Shown here: piece by piece, positions 9,816-18,109 of the stretch | Position numbering within the stretch: the stretch's first letter is position 1 | Layout: each line of letters opens with the position of its first letter | NCBI GenBank assembly: GCA_963575745.1 | Contig: CAUYUJ010004002.1 | Coordinates: forward strand, 979,163-1,021,662 | Direction of reading: 5' to 3' | DNA length: 42,500 nt | Origin: Prorocentrum cordatum | Lineage: Eukaryota; Sar; Dinophyceae; Prorocentrales; Prorocentraceae | The notes under the pieces: generated by a model | The model's input: the letters and a program-made list of their open reading frames with translations, nothing else | Told to the model about the DNA's origin: nothing | Database searches by the model: none | Program-made: the position numbers and the translations under genes

Positions 9816-10858
9816 TCAACCCCGAACCCCCTCCGATCGCGAATGGGCCAACGCCACGACTGCGGGCCGCGGCGCGGCCCGCACGCCGCCGCAGCGCCCC
9901 GCCCACGCCGCGCGGCCTCGCGTAACGGCCGCGGCTGCGCCCTCTGCGGCGGCAGAGGGCGCCTCGCCCCACGCCCGGGCGCCGGCCTCGCGCTTCCTGG
10001 GCAGACCCGCGAGCACGGTGGCCGCGGCCACGGCGGCCCGCTGGTCCAGCTGCGCCTCCGACGTCCCGCTGGGGAGCGGATCGGCGCTCCGCTGCGCTCC
10101 GGCGTCGGGCTCCGGCTGGACCGCCTCCACCTCTTGCAATGTCGCCGCCGTGGGCCGAGTGCTCGGCGTAGCCCTGCGGCGCCCCCAGCTCGTCGTGGCC
10201 CCAGCTCCTGCGGAGGCCCTCGCTGCCATGGATGCTACCGATCGGATTGCAGTCCGACTTCTCACTTCTCGCGGGCCGTCTCCTGGTCCGCCTTCGCCTT
10301 GGCGCGCGCCTCCGCGGCGACATGGACGCGCTGCGGGCCAACTCCTCGTCCGACCCCGAATGGGGCTCGCCGCCGACGTCCGTGGAAGAGCCGTCCCCGC
10401 CGTCGCTGCCGATCGCCGCCTCGAAGACGCCCCGAATGTCCTGGGCGAGGCCGACGTCTGGGTGGCCGGCCACGCTCCTGGCCTTGCTCAGCCAGCCGAG
10501 CCGAGCAGCCAGGAGGGCCCCAGGCGGCCCGCGATCACGACGCAGCGTCTTGGCTTCGGAGACGCCAAATTTCCCGTTGCGGACTGCGGCCTGCCCAGCC
10601 GCCAGGAAAACATCTCCGCAAATTCCTTTCAGGAGCGAGCCCTCGGCGCCGACGCTGTCAGCCAGCTCCGCAGCGGCAGAGCTGCTCCCTGCCCGTGCCG
10701 ACCCCGCACGCCGCGGCGGCGACCAGCGTGGCGAGCGGCTTCGCCGAGCCGCCCGCCCGAATCGCCGCTGCGGCAGCGCCGAAAGCGCCAGCAGCAACGG
10801 GCCATCCCGCCGCGGTGAGGGCATCGAATAGGGAATTATTTTTTTTTTTAGGCAGCAT
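9816..10858 (-). pseudogene. Unrecognised degenerate coding stretch
   Basis: Three overlapping minus-strand frames each contain parts with protein-like composition and G/C-ending codons. They are an Ala-rich hydrophobic part (about 10660-10840), a central part with AKTLRRDRGPPGALL and DVGLAQDIRGVFEA (about 10330-10670), and a Glu/Ala-rich part (about 9900-10150). No single frame covers all three, so if it was coding it now has at least two frameshifts. No domain was recognised. It may belong to another retroelement. Plus-strand frames over the same DNA are Arg/Pro-rich and less convincing. Confidence 0.3.
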
Positions 10859-11640
10859 AGAAGACCACTTCGTGAAATATTCACCTGCTCGTGATAAGTA
10901 CGTATACTACACTCGAGAGCTGACAGTAGTGCCTCGCTGTCACGCCGCAGAGCGTGATCCCACAATGGGTAGTAATTAAATAGGGAACCGTTGGATAAGG
11001 CATCCAGGGTCTGGAAGCCAGGGGGACTCCAATCGTGGGCAGGCCATGAGTATCATTGCCGCCCCGAGCAAATAAGGAATCCTCCGGGGTCTGCGCCCTC
11101 CTGGGCACATTCCTTAATGAACGCCCCCACGGTACTGTCTTCGCTGAGACGGATCAGCCAACAAAGAAACAAACAATGTGTCAAACAACCGCCCACGGAA
11201 TCCGTGCGGAACTCGGAGAGCGCAGATTTTCCGTGCAATTGTTCCGGGTGCCCCTGATGTCATGGCAAGGTCCCTCCGGCAGTCACCGCGACGAACAGCA
11301 CGGTAGACCCTGCGCCCCTGCTCCCTCCCTCCCCGTCTCCTTCTCCTCCCACCTCTTGCTGCGTTGTCCCCCTGGCTCTGGCGCCTCGGAATGTACTCGA
11401 TGGGTCACGCTCAACGGGTCCCCCCTTGGCCCCTTCCCCCGCTCAGGCTCCCTTCTCTCCCCCTCGAACGTCGGGGATCGGTGATCCAGATTCCGTGCCG
11501 TTTGTTGGTCCTCGGCGCCTCCCGGGGCTTCTGGAGGCCCCCAGGGCCGAAAGACTCCCGGACAACTCGAGAGACCACCTGGGACCCAAGGAGGGAGAAG
11601 GCCGCTCCCCCCCTGTCCACTTCTCCGACTCCCGTCCTCC
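10859..11640. other. No gene recognised
   Basis: A short AT-richer stretch (10835-10990) with a 10-T run is followed by mixed unique sequence. Nothing recognisable was found on either strand. Confidence 0.4.
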
Positions 11641-11765
11641 CTCCTCCCTCCTCCCTCCCTCCTGCCCCTCCTCCTCCCTCTGCCCCTGCCCCTGCCTCTT
11701 CCTCTCCTCCTCCTCCTCCCCCTCCGCCTCCCCATGCCCCCCTCCCCTTCCTGATCCTCCTCCGC
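11641..11765 (+). repeat. CCT/TCC-rich tract
   Basis: The plus strand is nearly all pyrimidine, with CCTCC and CCCCTG units. It is one of about twenty GGA/TCC tracts in the window. Proline-rich and Arg/Gly-rich frames across it are artefacts. Confidence 0.8.
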
Positions 11766-11789
11766 CTCCCGAGGGCGAGGCCGGCGGGG

Positions 11790-11876
11790 CCTGATGAGCA
11801 GCTCCCCGACGAAAAACGCGCAGAAAAAGTTCTCCACGACGATGAACGGGGTGTCCGCGTTCACGAGGAGGGCCTC
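11790..11876 (-). CDS. Candidate exon: S2-like segment of a voltage-gated ion channel
   Basis: Twenty-nine minus-strand codons read EALLVNADTPFIVVENFF (first 18 residues), then CAFFVGELLIR. Of these, 27 end in G or C. The pattern V-x-E-N-x-F-C-x-F-F-x-x-E-L-x-x-R is that of transmembrane segment S2 of Ion_trans channels; the acidic and final Arg residues are typical of the family in dinoflagellates as I know it. The exon is preceded by CCTCTGCAG, a good acceptor, and followed by CAG|GC, compatible with a GC donor. Flanking frames turn into Arg-rich or Pro-rich repeat. Candidate upstream exons of the same domain lie at 27568-27633 and 28915-28980 on the same strand. Exact splice points are uncertain. 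Confidence 0.6.
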
Positions 11877-12029
11877 TGCAGAGGCCCCGACCCCTGCCCC
11901 CCAAGGAGCAGCTCTGCGCCCCGTTTCCGATGGCCGCGGGGCCGGGCAACCGCCCCCGAGGGCAAAGCTCGAAGACGAGCGCCCCGGCTCAACAAGAAAT
12001 AACGTGTCGCCGGAGATCCAGGGAACTGG

Positions 12030-12073
12030 AGGAGGAGGAGGAGGAGGAGGAGGAGGAGGAGGAGGAGGAGGAG
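12030..12073 (+). repeat. (GGA)n microsatellite
   Basis: About 14 uninterrupted GGA units on the plus strand, so TCC on the minus strand. It lies about 150 bp upstream of the S2-like exon in that exon's sense. Confidence 0.9.
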
Positions 12074-12108
12074 TATGAACCAGTTGCGAATTCAAGTGCC
12101 GAAACCGA

Positions 12109-12818
12109 TTAAAGCTGAGCTTTGAGTAGCCGCCGATGGTGGTCAGCCTCACTTAAGCTATTGGGGGCAAGCCCTTGGTCAATACGATTAGGATGCTCTC
12201 TGCCCGTGCGTGAGGGTTGGCCTGGGCACCATCTTCCCAGCCCACAAACCTGCTTATCAGCAACGGCCCCACACACGCCACAGAACCACAGACATAGAAC
12301 AGTATGATAATTGAGAAAATAGGATGTGTGCAGCCAGGCCCCCGCTACATGGATCCTACCACCCACAGGTGGTAAGAAAAGAGTTCCGTGGACATTGACT
12401 AAGGTGGGACGCTGAGGACCACGATTCTTGAAACTTGGCAGCCGACGCGGGACCGAAACGTTGGGCACAACGACGTTTACACTCACTGAGCCAATGAGCC
12501 GAGAGCAAGGGAGCGAGAGCAGCAACAGCAGGGCGACGGGGAGCAGGGGGAGGCGGGGGAATCTCCTCTTTTTTCCACTCACGCTCCCGTTCGATCGCTT
12601 CCTTCTCGGCAGCGAAAGAATCGGGGGTCGCACGAAGCAGCCGGGTTCGCACAGACATAGCCTGACGCTCCACTAACAGAGCCTTCTGACGGGTAGTCTC
12701 AAGGATGCGGCAGGCATGGGCGGCAGCATCTGCAAGGGCGTCGGCCACACTATTGGCGCACACGAGGCTACTGCTTGCTCCTTTGATCAACCATATCAAT
12801 TCGGTTAAATGGCTGCGA
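12109..12818 (-). mobile_element. Retrotransposon tail fragment C: RNase H end and zinc module
   Basis: At about 12560-12811 the minus strand reads a peptide with NSVADALADAAA, which matches the GNxxAD...A end of RNase H (final catalytic Asp region). A helical stretch with LVERQAMSVRTRLL follows. In another frame, at 12228-12306, lies a zinc-like module: H, then FCGVCGAVADK, then GRWCPG, i.e. H-x7-C-x2-C-x14-C. This order also ends elements A and B in this window. The frame change between the two parts and the purine-rich insert at 12820-12905 show that it is a decayed copy. Confidence 0.5.
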
Positions 12819-12819
12819 G

Positions 12820-12905
12820 GAGGAGGAGGACTAGGAGGAGAACGAGGAGGAGGAGGAGGAAGAGGAAGAGGGGGAGGAGGAGGAGCAGGAGGAGGAGGAG
12901 GAGGA
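12820..12905 (+). repeat. GGA/GAG-rich tract
   Basis: Imperfect GGA repeats on the plus strand with AGGAAGAGG interruptions. They lie directly upstream (minus sense) of retrotransposon fragment C. Confidence 0.8.
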
Positions 12906-12972
12906 AAAGCACATAACAAAACAACAAAATAACAAACAACGAACGGGAGCGGTCCCTGGACCAAACTACCGC

Positions 12973-13400
12973 CTAGGCATCATCCTCATCCTTCGACATG
13001 GGTAAGACCTCGAGGCCATTGAACTTGTGGCCGAAGGCGACTGTGCCAAACGGGGTGGGTCTCAGGCCGCTTCCCGCACCCAGAAGCTCGGCTCCACTGC
13101 GCAGGTGTCGGCCACGCCAAAGCTTACGCAAGCGGTCCCAAGCCACAAACCAACGCGGGCAGCTTCCGTTGCAATATTGACCGAGCTTTTCGGTGTGCTG
13201 TTCGCTGGAGGCGACACGGGCACTGCAGGACACAAAAGGGCCAATCGTCCAAAAGTGGAGGCCAGTGCCTGTCTTGCACGGGCTAGCTTCCAGGGTCTGA
13301 ACGGCGTCGCCAGTCCTCAGGCACCTGAAGCACCTGAAGCCGCCCTTGGGGAGGAGGAGGAGGAGGGCGTGCTGAGCGTGCTGGCTACATTTGGGGGGAT
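12973..13400 (-). mobile_element. Retrotransposon tail fragment D: paired zinc modules
   Basis: The minus-strand frame ending at 12973 shows FRCFRCLRTG...SPCK (C44-x2-C47-x14-C62) and then LHFWTIGPFVSC...GQYCNG (H69, W71, C79, C97), followed by LRKLWRGRHLRSG. Paired modules of the form H...C-x2-C...C also end elements A and B. In the second module the CxxC is degraded (C79-SAR). The frame stops at TAG about 13 residues after GHKFNGL. No RNase H is visible upstream, where the DNA becomes TCC-rich. Confidence 0.5.
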
Positions 13401-13494
13401 CCCCCCGCTCGCCACGTCGGGCGCCGTCACAGCGGAGACCGCCGAGCTCGCGAGCGCGCACGCGCCGACCGCGCGCCGCGCGAGAACATAATCC

Positions 13495-13562
13495 TCCTGC
13501 TCCTCCTCCTCCTCGTCGTCGCCCTCCTCATCTTCCTCCTCCTCTTCCTCCTCCTCCCGGCT
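13495..13562 (+). repeat. TCC-rich tract
   Basis: Imperfect TCC repeat on the plus strand. A (CT)n run of about 11 units follows at 13663-13685. Confidence 0.85.
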
Positions 13563-13724
13563 GCTGATACACCTCTTATTCGTCCTCATACCCCTCTCTG
13601 CGCCCCGTCATCCTCATCCTCCTCCTCACCCTGCTCCTCGTTCTGTCGCCTCTTGTCTGTTGCTGCTCTCTCTCTCTCTCTCTCGTCTTTCTTTTCCCCA
13701 AAGAGGAGCAGGACGGTGATGTGA

Positions 13725-13758
13725 AAGGGGGTTGTCGGCGTTCACAACTAGGCCCTCC
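13725..13758 (-). pseudogene. Possible decayed copy of the S2-like channel exon
   Basis: The minus strand reads EGLVVNADNP, close to EALLVNADTP in the exon at 11790-11876, over about 30 bp (GAGGSCCT...GTGAACGCSGACAMCCC). After this an extra C shifts the frame, and the rest resembles the exon only weakly. It could be a decayed duplicate exon, or the start of a paralogue's exon; chance similarity over so short a span cannot be excluded. Confidence 0.35.
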
Positions 13759-13829
13759 GAGGAGGAGTGACGAGAAGTGCATCGCCGCAAAAGGGGAAAC
13801 GAAAGACAAGACGCTGCCAGATACGGCAG

Positions 13830-14425
13830 AGCAAGCGCCGACGTCGCATGGACTCCACGTGCATGTGGCGCTCTTGTAGTTGGCACTCGTGCATGCGGCT
13901 CGTGTTTTATTTTTTTTACGCGCGTCCCCCAAACGGTGTCGATCAAACGGCGGGCGGATGCAGCGCGCGTAGAAAAATGCGCAGAATGGGGGTTCAACAA
14001 ACGTTCGACATGCGCGAGTTTGACGTGTGGTCGTCAGGTGTGTGAGTATCCGGGGGGATAGCATGGGATAGCCACCATGCGGCCGACGGGTTCTCGACGT
14101 TGCAAAATACGAGCGCAGAGGAAGGATCCAGCATGTGTTCGGCACCCTTGCGTTTGGTTGGGCCCGTGCGCACCCCTGGCTATACGGCAAAAAGCCTGCG
14201 GGTTCCTCACAGCGCGGCATACAACATGCGTGCGGCACGCGTGCAATTGGCACGTGCTTGACCGCATGTAGGCCCCAGGGGTGTATCCATCATGCGGCTG
14301 GCGGATTCTGGACACATACACATGCGCGCGCGGAGGAGAGGGTACCCAACATGCCTCTGGCAGGTATGCCTTCGGCACGTGCTTTCGTGTGTGTAGGCGC
14401 GTTGCGGCAGCCGCTTGGCGTGGAA
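13830..14425. repeat. Degenerate repeat region (CATGCG / GGCAC motifs)
   Basis: Segments 14069-14152 and 14285-14376 align loosely: CCATCATGCGGCYGRCGGRTTCT at the start, then CAGAGGA...CAACATG.CT..GGCA. Further CATGCG and GGCACGYGT motifs occur between and before them (13850-14020, 14215-14270). The minus strand translates to recurring Cys-Trp-Pro/Arg-Ser peptides without any known domain. The likely nature is an old tandem repeat with units near 215 bp. Confidence 0.5.
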
Positions 14426-14499
14426 CGGGCGGTTGGAGCGCCACGCCGCGTCGCCACCCCGGAGATGGGCGATGCGGTGTTGCGGGGAAGAGGAGGGCG

Positions 14500-14690
14500 A
14501 AAAGAAGGAGGAGCAGGAGGGAGCACGAGCCAGGTGGAGGAGAGGAGGCAGATGAAGAAGAGGGGGAACGAAGATGGGGGAGGCAGAAACGTACATAGGG
14601 GGAGGCTGAAAAAAGGTGCAGGAGGAGGAGGAGGAAGAGGAGGGAAGAGCAGGAATAGGAGGAGGAGGATGATGAGGAGGAGGAATATGA
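14500..14690 (+). repeat. GGA-rich tract
   Basis: Imperfect GGA/GAAG repeats on the plus strand, ending in GGAGGAGGATGATGAGGAGG. Frames across it are Arg/Gly-rich or poly-Pro/Leu/Ser artefacts. Confidence 0.8.
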
Positions 14691-16259
14691 CAGGGATAAA
14701 CCTGTATACACATGAAAACACACCATCTTATATGGCAGCCGTGCGCTACATCGTATAACGCGTGGCAACACATGGGGCCCACAGCGCACAACACAACGTA
14801 TCATGTAACACTGTAAGCTAACATGACAGATACCGCGCATGGACGGCATCCCAAAACAGACGTTGGCTGAAGTTCCTGACTGGATTTGCGTCTCTGACAC
14901 TTACCATCGTTCTACCAGGCAGCGGGCATCGAGGTGACTCAGGGACTTCTTAATCAGGCTAGCAGTACTTTAGTTTGTGTCTTGCGAAGTTAGCGTTCTC
15001 AGCAAGCTCGAAGACCGAACCCTTCTGCTGATCGCGCTTCTGGTCCTGCTCTTGCTGCTCCTCACTCCTCCCCCTTCTTATTATCCGTCCGCCCTCCTTC
15101 TCGGCCCTCCTCCTTCTCCTGAGACTATACATGCTAGCGGCCCCTTCCTCCCCTTGCTCCTCCTGTTCCTCCTCCCCACATGGTCGTGATCTTTCCCCTT
15201 CTATTCCTTCACTGCCTCCCCTTCCCCTTTCGCGCCCCCTTCTCCCCCTCCCGCACCGTAGCCCGGCAAAGGAACTCTTCCGCCAGACCGCCTGCCAATT
15301 TCTTCGACGACCGTCACGCTGCGACCAAAAAGGAGCGCCAGCTACATAACGAAGCCCCTTGCTGCCCCCCGAGCAGCGCCAGGAGGCACGCGGAGCGCTT
15401 GAGGAGCAACCGTGGAGCGACTGGAGTAAGGACCACCGAGACCCGTACTCCGAGCCCGAACTGATCCTTCCCCCCAGCGTCTTGACTGCACGGTGCGCGG
15501 GGATCTCTTCACCGATGTACTCTGCTCGAGCTGCCTCTCTGCGGCCCCGCGCGCCTCTTCCGACTCGGGGCGCGCCTGGGGCAGAGGGCCGCTCGCGCGA
15601 AGCGTGGCCGCCCCCCTCGTCTTGCCTTCCCTCCGTTCTTCGGCCTGCTCCTCGGGGGCAGGCGGCCGTCCTGGTCCCAGCCCCCTCCTTCCTCTCGAGC
15701 AGCAGGCACGCTCTGTCGCGCGGCCGCGCACCCTGAATTTCCCCGGGACGGCGGCGACCAGGCAGGCCCCCTCTTCCCCTCCTCCTTCTCCTCGCGCAGC
15801 AGGGCCACGTACCGTGAGCGACAGCGGTGGAAGGGGCCTCTCCAACCAGCGCGTGGGCCGTGCAGACACTGTGCGCGCTGCGCGTCGCTTTTCGGGGGGG
15901 GGGGGGGGCGATATAGATGCACTTGCGGGCTCGAAAGGCTCCCTTCTGGGCCCTCACGGGCCCTCTCAGGAGTCCGAAAGGGCTCCTGTTCTGCAGCCCT
16001 CGCTGCCCTCTCCCCATTTTGTGGCCCCCCCATTAGGCCACGCCCAAGCGCACGAAGTGGCAAGGGGTGCCGGCTTGGGGGGCAGGCTGGCGTGGAAAAC
16101 TGTAGCACATGCCATCAGTTCCCGTATCGGTTCTCTCACGTCGCACGTTGCTGGAATCAGCTCGTGCGACACGAGGTCAAAGGTCCCGCCGTGGTCTATC
16201 GTGCCCAGGGACGGCCTGGGTGGCGGTGCCTGGCCAGCGAGGGCATCGGGGTACGCTCC
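14691..16259. other. No gene recognised; CT-rich patches and homopolymer
   Basis: Contains pyrimidine-rich DNA at 15050-15250 and a 14-G run at 15894-15907. Around 16070-16230 the composition is more balanced and both strands have open frames with mixed residues, but no domain could be recognised. I do not call a gene. Confidence 0.4.
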
Positions 16260-16545
16260 AAGATGAGTTTCGCTGAATCCTCTTCCTCCTCCTCCCTCCT
16301 CCCACTTCCCTCAGCAGGACCTCCCGCTCCTCTTCCCCAGCCTGCCATCGTGTTACCTTGATCCTCCTTTTCCTGTTCACTCCCTGCTTCCATTCCGCCA
16401 TCCCCATCCTCCCTCTCCTCCTCTCCATCCCCCCCCTCTGGATCCCCCTCCTTCTTCTCCTCCTCCTCCTCCTCCTCCTCCTTTTCCTCCTCGTCCTCCT
16501 ATCCTCCACACTGTTCTCCTCTTCATCCTCCTCCTCCGTCTGCGC
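16260..16545 (+). repeat. TCC/CCT-rich tract followed by (CT)n
   Basis: A long imperfect pyrimidine tract with a perfect (TCC) core near 16454-16482. A CT/CCCTCT run follows at 16590-16632. Confidence 0.85.
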
Positions 16546-16929
16546 TTCTGAATTTGTGATCGTTAGTATCTCCTTGTTGTTATCTTTGTGTTATGCTTCT
16601 CTCTCTCTCTCTCGTTCTCTCCCTCTCCCTCTTTGTATGTATATGTAGGTGTATCAATATGCACACTGTCTATATTTCTTGTATACGATGTTCTATGTCG
16701 CTCCTCCTCTTTCGACAGGGGTGCTGCGCGAGACAAGGAGAGGCCTCGTCGTTGTAGTCCGTCTCCACCGCAAGCCACCTTGGGCGGCAATTATCTTGTG
16801 TGGGGACGTGGTCGGGCCCAAATGCCTATCACGCGGAATCCGCCTGGGCCTCTGCAGCTCCGTCGAGCGCCGCGGTATACCACAAACTCGGACGCCCCGA
16901 GCGTCCCAACCGCCCGCGAAGAGTTCCAT

Positions 16930-17310
16930 GCATCCCAATCCTGCCTGCTACTGCTGCAGCAACAACTGCTGCTGGTACTACCGCTGCTACTACGGCGACG
17001 GCCACGGCTACATCTGCGACTGCTAACACAACACTGCCACTTCCACCACGACCACTGCCAGCGCCACCTAAACCACGGCCGCGATCAGACCACAACCACG
17101 GCTACTACATATGTTGCTAGTGCTGCTCCTTGGACTGCTACTGGTATTTAGTGCTGCTGCCGCTGATTTGGCTATACTGCCACAACAACCTCAGCCACTA
17201 CTACACGTGCACATGACTGCTTCAGCTATGACTAGCGCTCCTGCCACTACCAATGACCAACGCCATTGCCGCTACCATCACAATGGCCCCTGCAACGATC
17301 ACATCCACTA
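16930..17310 (+). repeat. Cryptically simple ACN-rich DNA
   Basis: The plus strand is dominated by ACT, ACN and GCTACTGC-like triplets without a clean repeat unit. Translation is Thr/Ala-rich on one strand and Val/Ala-rich on the other. This looks like a decayed trinucleotide repeat. Confidence 0.55.
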
Positions 17311-17605
17311 GACGCAACCATTACAACATGTGCTGCGACTGCCGCCTGTACTGCCAGCCGCAGGCGGATGAGGGAGATGGTCAACAGAGCACCCGGCACT
17401 GAAGTCGCAGCTCCCCGCGTGGCATATCCATCGACGGCTTCCAGAGTGAAGACGAGGGCCTGGCGAAGCCCCGCCGTGATGTCCTCGGCAATGTTCCTAC
17501 AATGTCCAGCTGGGATCCGATCGAGACGGGGATGCAGTCGAGCGGCAATCAGGGGACTCCAAAGTAATTGCGCGATGGAAGGAAGGAGGGCGAGGAAGAG
17601 ATGGA
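17247..17605 (-). other. Unrecognised open frame of mixed composition
   Basis: A minus-strand frame without a start codon runs from the GGA tract at 17606 down to a TAG at 17247-17249. Between about 17340 and 17579 it reads ordinary-looking protein, for example SIAQLLWSPLIAARLHPRLD and ITAGLRQALVFTLEAVDG. Codons are not strongly G/C-ending. It might be a scrap of a retroelement or an exon; no domain was recognised. Confidence 0.25.
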
Positions 17606-17685
17606 AGCGGGGAGGAGGAGGAGGAGGAGGGGAGGGGGGACCACGAGCAGGCAGGAATAATGAAAGGAGGAGGAGGAGGACCTAG
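17606..17685 (+). repeat. GGA-rich tract
   Basis: Imperfect GGA repeat on the plus strand in two blocks, 17608-17640 and 17660-17682. Confidence 0.85.
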
Positions 17686-17929
17686 CACCCTGCAACGTAT
17701 CCTTGCTACTACAAAGGTCTGGCCCCCTTTGCGCCCGGAGTACTTCACAACGGAGGCTTTACCACAGGAGACGGCACCCTACCAACCATCGGGAAGGCCG
17801 ATGACCAGACGCCGGGCAAGCTAATCAAGGCTTCTGAAGGAGCACCGGGCCAAGGGCAGGGAGGGGAGAGCCACTCGGCCACTCCTCCCTCCCTCCCTCA
17901 CTGCTGCTGCTGCTGCCTCCCCCTTCTCC

Positions 17930-18053
17930 CTTCCCGCCTCCTCCTTCTCTCGTTATCCTCCTCCTCATGTTTCTCCTCCTCCTCCTCCTCATCTTTCTTT
18001 TCCTCCTCCTCTTTCATCTTTCTCCTCGTCCCCATCCCTGCTCCCTCCTCCAG
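17930..18053 (+). promoter_or_regulatory. TCC tract acting as possible polypyrimidine tract and acceptor
   Basis: A pyrimidine run of more than 100 bp (TCCTCC..., TTTCATC, CTCCCTCCTC) ends directly in CAG at 18051-18053. It looks like a very long polypyrimidine tract with a 3' splice site. Splicing function is inferred. Confidence 0.45.
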
Positions 18054-18089
18054 GACTGCTACGACTGCGTGAACGCGGTGGGCTACCTC
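18054..18089 (+). CDS. Candidate 36-bp microexon
   Basis: Between an acceptor-like CTCCAG and a canonical donor GTGAGA at 18090 lie exactly 12 codons reading DCYDCVNAVGYL. All 12 end in G or C, as is usual in dinoflagellate genes, while the flanking DNA does not. The length keeps phase 0. No family can be assigned from 12 residues. The opposite strand gives poorer codon bias. No neighbouring exon of the same gene was recognised, so this remains a candidate. Confidence 0.4.
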
Positions 18090-18109
18090 GTGAGACAGAA
18101 TCAATCGCC

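Noticed and set aside
9624-10979. 451-codon plus-strand frame
   Set aside because: Arg/Pro/Ala-rich composition of GC-rich DNA; the minus strand gives more protein-like pieces, and neither is recognisable.
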